Shown: one piece after another, positions 36,403 through 44,935 of the stretch | Layout of the letters: each line of letters begins with the position of its first letter | Numbering within the stretch: the stretch's first letter is position 1 | NCBI GenBank assembly: GCA_038728585.1 | Contig: JAVYTR010000003.1 | Coordinates: forward strand, 124,001-188,000 | Direction of reading: 5' to 3' | DNA length: 64,000 nucleotides | Source of the DNA: Conexivisphaerales archaeon | GTDB lineage: Archaea > Thermoproteota > Nitrososphaeria > Conexivisphaerales > DTJL01 | Made by a program: the position numbers and the translations under genes | Notes under the pieces: model-generated | The model's database searches: none | What the model was told of the DNA's origin: nothing | The model's input: the letters and a program-made list of their open reading frames with translations, nothing else

Positions 36403-37173
36403 TCATCTTGGAGTGGGAATGAGCGATATCCCTGACCCTGAACTCTCAGAACCCTCCTTGAACACATCTAAAAGGGATAGAGATTCCTTTGTAGAAGAAC
36501 AGTATGGACAGCAAATTGGCTCCGCATCTGCAGAGTGAAAGGCTTTCTTGCAGCTGTTGCATCTGTAAAACCTGTACGCCTTTCCCAGCAGAGCCTCGTA
36601 GAGGGACCTCTTGTAGAAATCGTTGAAAGAAGACGAACCTGTACTTCGCACATATTCGAGCAGTAGCTGGCTATCCTTTGTGAGCCAATCTTCTATTCCC
36701 TTCGCATCTGCAGCAAGAAAGAGGTTAACCATCAGGCTGGCCATTTTAAGGTTGACTATCTCTGATTTTACCATCGCCAACTTCCCTTCTTCATAGTCGA
36801 TTTTGTTCTGCAGTTCCGCTGAAAATGACTGTCTTTCTTTTACCTTATCTTCTAGTGCATTCAGCTGTTTAAGCAGAGCTTGCTTCTGGCTGGCAAGGTT
36901 GAACATTTCAGCCTGCATCCTATCCCTCTTCTTGATCAGTTCAAGGAGGTTCTTTTTGCTTGCACTTATTCTGCTTTTGTACTCAGAGTCTTCCTTTCTA
37001 AGTTTCCTTTCTATACCTGAAATCAAGGCCATGTCATGTCTTTTCCTAAGGCTGGCCTCTTTCAGATACCTCTTGACCTGTTTTAACCTCCGTTCATAAG
37101 AGAGCAGAATCGCCTTTTGCCTGCTTGTGGGCGCTGATTTTGCTCCCTTTTTCTTTGTCAGATTCTTTTTCAA
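36403..37173 (-). CDS. Coiled-coil protein with C-terminal zinc ribbon
   Basis: 256 aa. Basic N-terminus (KKNLTKKKGAKSAPTSRQK), long coiled coil at about residues 20-150 (for example KQALLKQLNALEDKVKERQS), a helical segment, then a CxxC...CPYC zinc ribbon at about 205-228 (YRCNSCKKAF, ICCPYCSS). No exact family recognised; the layout resembles archaeal zinc-ribbon/coiled-coil proteins of unknown function that may bind nucleic acids. Tail-to-tail with the small zinc-ribbon gene with no intergenic bases. Confidence 0.75.
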   Translation of the reverse strand: MKKNLTKKKGAKSAPTSRQKAILLSYERRLKQVKRYLKEASLRKRHDMALISGIERKLRKEDSEYKSRISASKKNLLELIKKRDRMQAEMFNLASQKQALLKQLNALEDKVKERQSFSAELQNKIDYEEGKLAMVKSEIVNLKMASLMVNLFLAADAKGIEDWLTKDSQLLLEYVRSTGSSSFNDFYKRSLYEALLGKAYRFYRCNSCKKAFHSADAEPICCPYCSSTKESLSLLDVFKEGSESSGSGISLIPTPR

Positions 37174-37492
37174 TTATCCTACCTCAGGAAGGGCTGATTA
37201 ATCAGAATTGCGGTAGGGTTTACCTGCTGGGTTGCTAAATCGAAAGGATGTAGCAGATTGTGACAGCTGCTGTGGCTGAATTTCTGACGAGTAACAAAGA
37301 AAAAGTTGACTTCGCAGCATTCTCAGTGCTGGTTCTGACATAGGATGTGGGGATGGTCTTTTTAAAGAAGATAGGGTTTAGAGTTTGGAGTTAAGACTCT
37401 TAAAAATTGGGTAGGTTTAGCTCATTCCAAAACTGCCTTGTCATGTCATATGTATAAAATGTATTAAATATCGGAAGAATGGGGCCCCTTAC
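37174..37492. other. Intergenic region with the ABC-2 exporter promoter
   Basis: 319 nt, AT-rich, with no small frame of note. GTATTAAATA at 37461-37470 is centred 27 nt before the ATG at 37493 and is the likely TATA box. A near-palindrome TCTTTTTAAAGAAGA is at about 37358-37372. Confidence 0.5.
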
Positions 37493-38407
37493 ATGCTGCA
37501 GGTGGAAGGCCTGACAAAAGTGTATTCAGCTAGGTCAGGACCTGCTATACAGGATGTCACTTTTGATGTCAAAGACGGTGAAGTGGTAGGTTTTGTCGGG
37601 TTGAACGGAGCCGGGAAGAGCACAACGATAAGGATAGCTGCTGGAATAATTCTTCCAACCAGAGGAACCGTTTCTGTTGATGGTCATGATATACTAAGGG
37701 ACAAAGTCGAAGCCTCCAAAAGACTCGGCTGGGTTCCTGAATTACCAAATTTCGAACTGAATGCAAAGGCGCTTGATCTCATGAAGTATTACGCAGGATA
37801 CTATGGTATAGAAACTGCAAAAGCCGAGAAGCTCTCGCTTGAGCTTCTGAAGGAGACAGGACTAGGAGGTTACGAAAGGAAGAAGTTGTCAAGCTATTCT
37901 CAGGGCATGAAGAAGAGATTCGCATTGGCTGCTTCTCTTCTTTCAGACCCACAGAACTTCTTGTTTGACGAAATACTGAACGGATTGGACCCTGAGGGAA
38001 TCCTCTTTTTCAGGAACCTGATAGTTGAGATGAGGAAAAAAGGTAAGGCTATTCTTCTTTCTTCTCATATCCTGTCCGAAGTCCAAGAGCTTTCAGACAG
38101 AGTTGTCTTCATCCACAAGGGAAAGGTGGTCAGGGTTGCTACAAGGGAAGAGCTTGCTTCTGTTGAAGGTGGATTCCTGCTTCTTAAGATCGACGCTCTC
38201 GATGAGAAGGCCGTTAGATACTTAAATAATTATGGCAAGGTTGAAGTGGAGAATGATAAAGTAACGGTTAGCGAGTTCAAAGGCGACCCCTCTCTTATAA
38301 ACGCAGAACTTATCAGGATGGGTTACTCTGTAAAGGAGATATCATACAGAACCCCAAGCCTTGAAGACTATTTCTTCAAGCTTATACAGGAGGTTGACAA
38401 AGAATAG
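37493..38407 (+). CDS. ABC-2-type exporter ATPase
   Basis: 304 aa. Walker A GLNGAGKSTT (about residue 37-46), Q-loop region WVPELPNFELN, signature SYSQGMKKR, Walker B NFLFDEILNGLDP with catalytic Glu, and switch His in LLSSHILSEVQ. The extra C-terminal 80 residues are typical of CcmA/DrrA-type exporters. The permease gene begins at the base after its stop codon. Substrate unknown. Confidence 0.95.
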   Translation: MLQVEGLTKVYSARSGPAIQDVTFDVKDGEVVGFVGLNGAGKSTTIRIAAGIILPTRGTVSVDGHDILRDKVEASKRLGWVPELPNFELNAKALDLMKYYAGYYGIETAKAEKLSLELLKETGLGGYERKKLSSYSQGMKKRFALAASLLSDPQNFLFDEILNGLDPEGILFFRNLIVEMRKKGKAILLSSHILSEVQELSDRVVFIHKGKVVRVATREELASVEGGFLLLKIDALDEKAVRYLNNYGKVEVENDKVTVSEFKGDPSLINAELIRMGYSVKEISYRTPSLEDYFFKLIQEVDKE

Positions 38408-39826
38408 ATGCACCCTCTCCTTTACGATTTCAAGAAGGCAATCAGAAGCAGAGGAATGCTTGCTGTTGTGGCCTTTATGGTCCTTTTTAGCCTAGCTATA
38501 ATACCCCTCATCTTCTCGTCACAGGTCTCTTCATCCGCAGCGATATCATACAGCTACACTGAATATTCAGCCACGGATGGATACCATGTTTTGTTATATG
38601 TTTACAACGCCTTTGGACAGCCTTTAGCCGGTGCTCAAGTGAACGTCAGTTTGCAATCTGGCAGTTTCAGCCATATCTTCACAAGCAACAGCAGTGGTTT
38701 TGTTCAATTCGTAGTTCCTGTCAATTCCTCAATTCCTAGTCAGCTCATCACTATGCCTGTAGGGTCTAACCTGCTCTCTGCATTTCCATTAATACTCAAT
38801 CCAACAAAGAACGGTCATACCCAGCCTCCAGCAGAAATTGGATATGTGACAGACCAGACCAACTCATCCAAGATGGACATCTTGGTCTTCGCTTCTGGCC
38901 CCTACTTTGAAGACCCGAATTACCAGTTGTACTATAATTTTTCAAGCTCTCCAGCGGTCAACCAGCTGAATTCCAGCCAGATGCGATTTCTAGCAGATAT
39001 AAATTCAAAGGTAACTATCCTGAGATTCGATGTTCCGAGCAACGAGACAAACAGCCTTGTCATTTTTTCTGTATTCGATAAGAATGGAACATCTCTCGTC
39101 ACAGCCGGCGTATCAGCAAACTTTCTTGCTGAAAAGAGTTTCCAGGCTTCGCCCAAGCAGGTGGCCGCTTCTTTTGTCTCAGGCGTTCTTGCGCTTTTCG
39201 TCCCCCTTATGGCGATTTTAGGAAGCTATTCCGTGTATGGAAGAGAGAGAGTTACTGGAGTCCTTGAGTCTGTTCTGGCAAGGCCGGTAACTAGAAAGAA
39301 CCTTCTCACCTCAAGATTCATCGCAGGGTTGCTGGCTTCTGCCACAGCAATAATACTAACAGTACTGATAGCTGACGGAATAATCTATTACAAGCTAGGA
39401 CAGTCGCTAGATGCTTCTTTCATATTTACTTCTTGGGCTTCGCTCGTTGTTGAAGTAGCTGCCTTCATGGGCTTCATCTTCCTTCTATCACAGCTTACAA
39501 AATCGACAGGTGCCCTAATTGGTGCAGGGATAGGACTCTTCTTGGTGCTCGATTTTCTCTGGAACCTTATCCTGTTCTTTGCTGTTTCTTTGACGGGTGC
39601 AACCCTCGGTTCAGCAGTCTCATACAGGATCGAGATGCTTCTGGACTTTTTGAATCCGGCCCAGTATCTCAATCTTGTTCAGGTTTACCAGACTCGTTCA
39701 ATCTTAGGTATACCGATAAATCCCTCCGATTATGGAATCACACCTTTGACTCTGATATCTGATGGTATTATCTGGTTGGTGCTTCCTGCCCTTGTTTCCA
39801 TATGGCTTGTCAGTAGAAGAGACTAA
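38408..39826 (+). CDS. ABC-2 permease with large extracytoplasmic beta domain
   Basis: 472 aa. One N-terminal helix (about 15-35), then about 230 external residues with Asn-x-Ser/Thr sequons and an Ig-like strand pattern resembling carboxypeptidase-regulatory domains (YVYNAFGQPLAGAQVNVSLQ), then five to six C-terminal helices. YGRERVTGVLESVLARPVTR after TM2 is the conserved ABC-2 coupling region. Partner of the adjacent ATPase; no spacer between the two genes. The external domain may bind cargo or surface polymer. Confidence 0.88.
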   Translation: MHPLLYDFKKAIRSRGMLAVVAFMVLFSLAIIPLIFSSQVSSSAAISYSYTEYSATDGYHVLLYVYNAFGQPLAGAQVNVSLQSGSFSHIFTSNSSGFVQFVVPVNSSIPSQLITMPVGSNLLSAFPLILNPTKNGHTQPPAEIGYVTDQTNSSKMDILVFASGPYFEDPNYQLYYNFSSSPAVNQLNSSQMRFLADINSKVTILRFDVPSNETNSLVIFSVFDKNGTSLVTAGVSANFLAEKSFQASPKQVAASFVSGVLALFVPLMAILGSYSVYGRERVTGVLESVLARPVTRKNLLTSRFIAGLLASATAIILTVLIADGIIYYKLGQSLDASFIFTSWASLVVEVAAFMGFIFLLSQLTKSTGALIGAGIGLFLVLDFLWNLILFFAVSLTGATLGSAVSYRIEMLLDFLNPAQYLNLVQVYQTRSILGIPINPSDYGITPLTLISDGIIWLVLPALVSIWLVSRRD

Positions 39827-39940
39827 CTGGAAAAATATTTACAGAGTATTTGAGAATGAAAGGTATTTGGTGTCAATATTGATTTATGTCTCAGATATCT
39901 TCAGAAAATCTTAAGTCATCTGCTACCTTATACAGAAAGC

Positions 39941-40171
39941 ATGATGATACAACCAGAAATAAAGTATCTTATCGAAGATTATGTAGAAGCCGCTGCTCGT
40001 TTTCAGGATATTTTGGCTTTTTATGAGAATAGCAACGTCGAAACCAAGAAGTACTTTGGCGAAAGGTTTGAGAATCTGACCGGGAGGAAGTTCGAAGAAG
40101 TTTTCGGACCGCTTTTGAAGAGAAGCGCTGCAAAGAAGACAGAAAAGAAGAAGAAATCAAAGCAAAAGTAA
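39941..40171 (+). CDS. Hypothetical small protein with basic tail
   Basis: 76 aa, no family recognised. Helical N-terminal part (IKYLIEDYVEAAARFQDILA, ENLTGRKFEEVFGPLLKR) and a Lys-rich C-terminus (AAKKTEKKKKSKQK). Start ATG at 39941 or 39944. It follows the exporter permease by 114 nt. Confidence 0.6.
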   Translation: MMIQPEIKYLIEDYVEAAARFQDILAFYENSNVETKKYFGERFENLTGRKFEEVFGPLLKRSAAKKTEKKKKSKQK

Positions 40172-40271
40172 TTTTACTGACTTAATGTCTTTGATTTTTT
40201 ATGGTATTGTTACTGTGGTTCTCATATCGAAGTTTGGATCAGGTGAAGCATTAAGCCTGGACACCATAGCG

Positions 40272-40952
40272 TTATTTAGGACTGCCCGACAATTCAGTTT
40301 TTGAATATGCTGGCCCTTTACTAACCCTGCTTACCAGTCGGAGGAAGAAGAAGAAATACACTATGGAAGGTATCCATAGATATAGTGCGACAGACGGATA
40401 CAGGAGCTCGGCAGACTCAACTGTGGCAGCAACAAAAAGCTGGACAGCTATCAGAATTGCAACAGAGACAGCTCTGTGGTATTCTGAACTGAGCTTCCTG
40501 CTAAACAGAGCTCTTATGAGATAGAAGCTTTCTGTCACAGCCAGGGCGTAGGCAGGAAGCTCTAGCCATGAATGTGGGTAAAATAGCAGGGCTGTGACTA
40601 CAAGCTGAGGAGAGAGATTGCTGACTACAGCAGGCTGCGTGACAGCTATCGCTTCAAGAGTCCTGGATGTTACATATGTTGAGTATCCGAAGAATGCAAC
40701 ACCAAGAAAAGGTATTATTTCTATAAGTGCGACAAATAGGTTGTGCGTATAGATGTACATCGCCTTAGAAAATAGCGATGCCTGAGTCTGGATTGTTTCG
40801 TTTAAAGAGGAGTAAGCATTGGAGAGACTGGTTGCTTCTGAATTGGATATAGGCAAAGAGACTATCACGTAGAAGAGGGCCAACTGTATGATGAAGACTA
40901 GCAGAAATATTCTCAACCACTGCGAATCTGAGTTGCTATGAGGAGCCGTCAA
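40272..40952 (-). CDS. SpoIIM/DUF95-like integral membrane protein
   Basis: 226 aa from the TTG at 40952; TTTAAACG at 40981-40988 is the likely TATA box, and the longer frame up to 41126 has no family support. Five or six helices; the pair LFVALIEIIPFLGVAFFGYS and LLFYPHSWLELPAYALAVTE matches the SpoIIM (stage II sporulation M) core, where a PHG/PHS-x-x-E-L motif is conserved. In archaea the family is widespread and of unknown function, sometimes linked to membrane transport. Confidence 0.78.
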   Translation of the reverse strand: MTAPHSNSDSQWLRIFLLVFIIQLALFYVIVSLPISNSEATSLSNAYSSLNETIQTQASLFSKAMYIYTHNLFVALIEIIPFLGVAFFGYSTYVTSRTLEAIAVTQPAVVSNLSPQLVVTALLFYPHSWLELPAYALAVTESFYLIRALFSRKLSSEYHRAVSVAILIAVQLFVAATVESAELLYPSVALYLWIPSIVYFFFFLRLVSRVSKGPAYSKTELSGSPK

Positions 40953-41296
40953 ATCTATTTTTTGTGCCTCGGTCCAGAGGTTTAAACGTCTTTCGAAATG
41001 AACTGCTTTCAGTTGCCAAGTTGTCTTGCAACTATGACGGACAGTGCAATTTTTTACACTCTCCTTTCCATGCGTTTTGATATATCTGACATATGGGGCT
41101 ATGGTATAGGGTTGAGTTTGCATCATCTGTTAAGTAAACATGCCTGGCTTCTTCATAACTACTCAAAGCATTTCCAATGTTAGATACCTTTTCGATAAGA
41201 AGCATCACTGAAAGAACGTAATAATTCGGTATCTGTACCTTATCTTTGAGCTACAATCTCCATATACCGTTATAAGCCGCTTCAAGTCAGTGCGAG
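40953..41296. other. Divergent intergenic region
   Basis: 344 nt between the SpoIIM-like gene and the first TackOD1-like gene. Contains TTTAAACG (40981-40988, minus strand promoter) and TTATAAG (41270-41276, plus strand promoter). No RNA gene or convincing small frame. Confidence 0.5.
41270..41276 (+). promoter_or_regulatory. TATA box of the first TackOD1-like gene
   Basis: TTATAAG is centred about 25-27 nt before the TTG/ATG start pair at 41297/41300; leaderless. Confidence 0.55.
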
Positions 41297-42280
41297 TTGA
41301 TGTTTACGATCGCTCGCGGTGCCGAATCAGAATATGCCATGCATCATATCCTGACTGCCCTTGCAGTGGGAAAGGCACAGAAAGTGTTGTTGACCAGGGA
41401 AAAGTTCTCCGGCCATATATTTGTAGAGCCCAGATTCCAGCTTGATGAAAATGTGATGCTGGAGGATGTGGTCAACGTGCTTCAAGACCTTTCACTCTCT
41501 GGATATCTTTCTAAGAGCGAATCTGTTTCGACCTATTGCGTGAAGTGCTTTACCCAGAATCTGCTACTCGTGGGAAGATGCCCTAGCTGTGGTTCGACAC
41601 AGATCAGAAGGGGTAGCGAACTCGAGCATACGTGTGGCTACAGCGGGTTTGAGACTATGTTCGTTTCGAAAAGAGGTATGGTATGCCCAGCTTGTGGAGG
41701 GAGTCTTGGAAAGGAAGGAACAGACTACAGGTCCAAGGGCAAAGTCTACAGGTGCATATCATGCTCCAAGCTCTTTCCAAATTACAAGGCAAGCTACGAA
41801 TGCAGCAACTGTGGAGCCAGTTACGAAAAGGGAAATGAACCATCACTCGAAGTGACAAGCTACGAGGTTACGGAGAAGTTCTGGGCAGGGTCGCTGGGTC
41901 TTCTTGCAGCATACAGGCTTAAAGACACGATAATGATGAAGCTGCAGCAAACAGGGTACAAGGTCACAGCACCCTTTTATCATCAGACTAGGTCGGGCAA
42001 TATCTTTCTTGACGTCCTTGCCGAAAACAAGTCTGACAGGATAGGAGTGAAGATATATCCACTATCACTGCCTGAAGAATCTGTGCTTCTTGACGACCTT
42101 CTTTCTTACAAGAGCCTGGCAAAACTTAAGAAAGGAATAGTCATACTGCAGTCTAACCTGTCATCAGCGGCAACAGCGAGACTGGCAAAGTCAGGCATAA
42201 CGCTGATAAAGCCCGACTTGAGAAGCGCACAAGTATTAGAGGAATTGATAGCTGTAAATAGAAACGAATATTCAAGATAA
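41297..42280 (+). CDS. Multi-zinc-ribbon protein, TackOD1-like (paralogue 1)
   Basis: 327 aa. Residues 1-75 look like a winged-helix or helical input domain. The centre has eleven Cys in a repeated ribbon pattern: 81/84, 95/98, 113, 130/133, 153/156, 169/172. The C-terminal part (about 190-320) is an alpha/beta domain (RIGVKIYPLSLPEESVLLDD, KGIVILQSNLSSAATARLAK). The Cys layout strongly recalls the thaumarchaeal output domain TackOD1 found on signal-transduction proteins. A second copy at 51594-52574 has an identical Cys spacing. Start TTG 41297 or ATG 41300. Function is unknown; a regulatory role is inferred. Confidence 0.72.
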   Translation: MMFTIARGAESEYAMHHILTALAVGKAQKVLLTREKFSGHIFVEPRFQLDENVMLEDVVNVLQDLSLSGYLSKSESVSTYCVKCFTQNLLLVGRCPSCGSTQIRRGSELEHTCGYSGFETMFVSKRGMVCPACGGSLGKEGTDYRSKGKVYRCISCSKLFPNYKASYECSNCGASYEKGNEPSLEVTSYEVTEKFWAGSLGLLAAYRLKDTIMMKLQQTGYKVTAPFYHQTRSGNIFLDVLAENKSDRIGVKIYPLSLPEESVLLDDLLSYKSLAKLKKGIVILQSNLSSAATARLAKSGITLIKPDLRSAQVLEELIAVNRNEYSR

Positions 42281-42419
42281 GAGTTTCTGACAGCTGGTCA
42301 CGGTATGTTCATCTGAGAAGACGCTGGATATTGTACTACCTAACATCTATCTACATACCGAAGGTTTGGTTTTGACACGGTGCCGATCCATATCTAGTCA
42401 GAGAGGTCTCCCAGCCAGG

Positions 42420-42941
42420 TTACTGTTGTAGTGGCAAAGGACCGAAATACGGGGTGTTACCAACGTTAATGAATACACTGTAGCAGGTCGAAGGAAGTCC
42501 CACAAGGTAAGGTTCCTCATACTTGCCCGCGTATACAGTATAGCTCACGGTTACTGTGTGCGTACCATTGCCTTCCATAGAGTCAGCTGACATACTCATG
42601 CCTGATGGTAGTTGGAACGAAACGCTACCTGTAGTGTTATCGATCGGCCAGACAGGAACGGAACCGTCCAGCATTGCATACGTGAGAATACTCATGTTTG
42701 AAGAGTAAAGCACAGTTACATGACCCGATGAATTTGAGGACAACACAAATTCTGTCGTACCAGCTCTAGGGTGAACCGTTGTTGAAAATCCCGAAGAATT
42801 GAGAAACGTGACAGTTGCAAATAGGTTGGTACAAGTGTGCCCTTTGTTCTCGTCGATATAAGTTCTGTAAACGTAGTTCCCTGCAAAACCGCTCGCTACT
42901 ATGACTATGGCTAAAATTCCTATAGTAATCTGCTTGCGCAT
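42420..42941 (-). CDS. Exported or membrane-anchored hypothetical protein
   Basis: 173 aa. N-terminal helix about 5-25 (ITIGILAIVIVASGFAGNYV) preceded by RK, then an external beta-rich region with several Asn-x-Ser/Thr sequons and two Cys (37 and about 158) that could form a disulfide. No family recognised. A bidirectional AT element around 42978-42990 could drive both this gene and the divergent winged-helix gene. Confidence 0.6.
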   Translation of the reverse strand: MRKQITIGILAIVIVASGFAGNYVYRTYIDENKGHTCTNLFATVTFLNSSGFSTTVHPRAGTTEFVLSSNSSGHVTVLYSSNMSILTYAMLDGSVPVWPIDNTTGSVSFQLPSGMSMSADSMEGNGTHTVTVSYTVYAGKYEEPYLVGLPSTCYSVFINVGNTPYFGPLPLQQ

Positions 42942-43029
42942 ACACCAGACATTGGTCTGTTTGGAGATAATCCTTTCCCATATTTATCTGGGAAATGTTG
43001 ATATAACTCGGAATGCATTTAGTCCTCGA

Positions 43030-43542
43030 TTGAGAAGTCTAGAAGCAATTCAGGTACTCCTCTTTTCATTCGCAGTGGTTGAGACCTGGCTCTCCGTACT
43101 TTCACTCACAGCGGGCTCTGCCTTGGGACCTAACAATTATAGACTACCAGCTGTTCTCTCCTTTTTCTGGCGTTTTGCACCTCATCTGTCTATATCAACA
43201 TGGGCCGCTTTCGGACTAACGGTATGGCTAGGCAGGTCTGCCAGGAATTCTTTCGTCAGGTCCGGTTTTGATGATGACATATACGAGCTGATGGTGAAGA
43301 TGAAAGGAAGTGGTTCAAGGGTTCTGTTATTAAGGAATCTTGAGGAGCCGAAACACAGATTCGACCTGGCCAACTCTCTGGGGTTAGACTGGAAAGAGGT
43401 AGACAGACAGTTAAATATTCTGCAGAAATATGGTCTAGTAAGCGTCGCTGCAACTTCTGGCAGTGTTAGGATGTACAAGATAACGGAACAAGGTAGGGCA
43501 CTGATAAAGCTGATCGACGCAGTAGCGGGAAAAAGGACTTAG
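43030..43542 (+). CDS. Membrane-tethered winged-helix protein
   Basis: 170 aa from the TTG at 43030 (a longer frame from 42901 would overlap the divergent gene and lies over the promoter). Two N-terminal helices (about 8-30 IQVLLFSFAVVETWLSVLSL and 48-70) are followed by a winged helix at about 85-165: RFDLANSLGLDWKEVDRQLN, ILQKYGLVSVAATSGSVRMY, KITEQGRALIKLID. Predicted one-component regulator anchored in the membrane. The ligand is unknown; its nearest neighbours are an exported protein and the SRPBCC/ABC cassette. Confidence 0.7.
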   Translation: MRSLEAIQVLLFSFAVVETWLSVLSLTAGSALGPNNYRLPAVLSFFWRFAPHLSISTWAAFGLTVWLGRSARNSFVRSGFDDDIYELMVKMKGSGSRVLLLRNLEEPKHRFDLANSLGLDWKEVDRQLNILQKYGLVSVAATSGSVRMYKITEQGRALIKLIDAVAGKRT

Positions 43543-43730
43543 GTCCATATGAGTACTTGTTGCGTCTGTCGGCTTTGTGTTAAGCGTATTGGAATCGACC
43601 AACACTTGAAAGATAAACAAGATTGTAACTGTCGATTTCTTTTGATATAGTATACATTATCACTTCGTGCATTAATCGTAAAATTGAAAAACGTCTTCTC
43701 CAATCATAAAACAAATGGTGCCGGATTTCA

Positions 43731-44174
43731 ATGAATGTTGAGGAGAGCATCGAAATAGAGGCTGACAGAGATACGGTATGGAAAGCAATATCAGACTTCT
43801 CAAGGGAGAAGGAATTCTGGCATAGCATTAGGGATGTGAACGTGTTCTCCCGGAGCGACAACCTCATTGTAAGAGAGGTCTTTCAGAATTTCAGAAACGG
43901 CAGAGTTGTGCAGAAGGTAATCCTGCATCCCAAGAATTCTATCGAATACATTCATCTGAGGGGCTCGATGAAAGGGAAGAAAGTGCTCTTCATAGAACCT
44001 GTAAAAGAAGGTATTACGAGGCTGACTGCTGCTTGGCATATAAGACTAGGCTGGTCGTTGCTTCTACTGAGCCCCATAGTCAAGAAGCACATAAGGGAAG
44101 GAACTAGGAACGCTCTGAAGAGAATAAAGGCGGTTTGTGAAGGTAAAGAAGAGGAGCTCTCGGAAGCAGAGTAG
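43731..44174 (+). CDS. SRPBCC (START/CoxG-like) ligand-binding protein
   Basis: 147 aa. SRPBCC fold: MNVEESIEIEADRDTVWKAI, then strands with VFSRSDNLIVREVFQNF and a long C-terminal helix (PIVKKHIREGTRNALKRIKA). It binds hydrophobic ligands; specific ligand unknown. Followed within 90 nt by a MacB/LolD-type ABC system on the same strand, which suggests lipid handling, though this is inference. Confidence 0.8.
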   Translation: MNVEESIEIEADRDTVWKAISDFSREKEFWHSIRDVNVFSRSDNLIVREVFQNFRNGRVVQKVILHPKNSIEYIHLRGSMKGKKVLFIEPVKEGITRLTAAWHIRLGWSLLLLSPIVKKHIREGTRNALKRIKAVCEGKEEELSEAE

Positions 44175-44260
44175 AGACTGCGCATGCATCAATGAAGACA
44201 TATTAATACCAAGAAGCCCTGCCATATATATCGTTGCAAGCAGCAAGCACAATACCGTTG

Positions 44261-44914
44261 ATGGAATTAAATTCGATAGTGAAGATAAGGAACGGCATGA
44301 AGCTGCTTGACGGAGTGACACTCGAGCTGAAAGAAAGAGAGGTAGCCATGGTTGTGGGAAAATCGGGCTCCGGTAAGACAACACTTCTGAGGATCTGCGC
44401 GCTTGTGGATAAAGAATTCACGGGCAGGATGAGGGTAATGGGCAGTGATCCCTTCCACGATAAGAAAGATTCGTACCTCAGGCTTGTGAAGATAGGCTAC
44501 ATACCACAGTTCCACGACCTCCTTGAGCAGCTAACTGTGATAGAGAACGTAGAGCTTCCTCTGCTTCTGCAGGGTATAAGGAAAGATGAATGCAGAAGGA
44601 GAGCCACAGAGGTTATAGAAAGGCTTGGTATTCAGTCTGTTTCGAACAAGTTTCCAGCAGAGATATCAGGCGGGGAGGCTCAGAGGGTAGCAATAGCAAG
44701 GGCCCTAGTTAAAATGCCTAGCATTATAATTGCAGATGAACCTACTTCCAGCATAGACCCCGAAGTTGAAGATAGTGTATTCAGAGAATTCAGAAGGTTG
44801 GCAGACCTTGGAAGCTGCGTGCTTGTCTCCTCAACTCAGAAGGACCCAAGTTATAGTCAGTACTTCGACTCGGTGTATTTTATGAATTCAGGGCATCTTC
44901 ACAAGGAAGGATAA
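44261..44914 (+). CDS. MacB/LolD-type ABC transporter ATPase
   Basis: 217 aa from the ATG at 44261. A TATA-like CATATATAT (44223-44231) sits just upstream of the alternative TTG at 44234, which argues for the ATG. Walker A VVGKSGSGKTTLL, Q-loop YIPQFHDLLEQL, signature ISGGEAQRVAIARAL, Walker B IIIADEPTSSIDPE. The switch His position reads VLVSSTQKDP, so the usual His is replaced by Gln. It pairs with the FtsX-like permease that begins 21 nt later. Confidence 0.92.
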   Translation: MELNSIVKIRNGMKLLDGVTLELKEREVAMVVGKSGSGKTTLLRICALVDKEFTGRMRVMGSDPFHDKKDSYLRLVKIGYIPQFHDLLEQLTVIENVELPLLLQGIRKDECRRRATEVIERLGIQSVSNKFPAEISGGEAQRVAIARALVKMPSIIIADEPTSSIDPEVEDSVFREFRRLADLGSCVLVSSTQKDPSYSQYFDSVYFMNSGHLHKEG

Positions 44915-44935
44915 TGGTTCTAGGGAGCGCTCACC

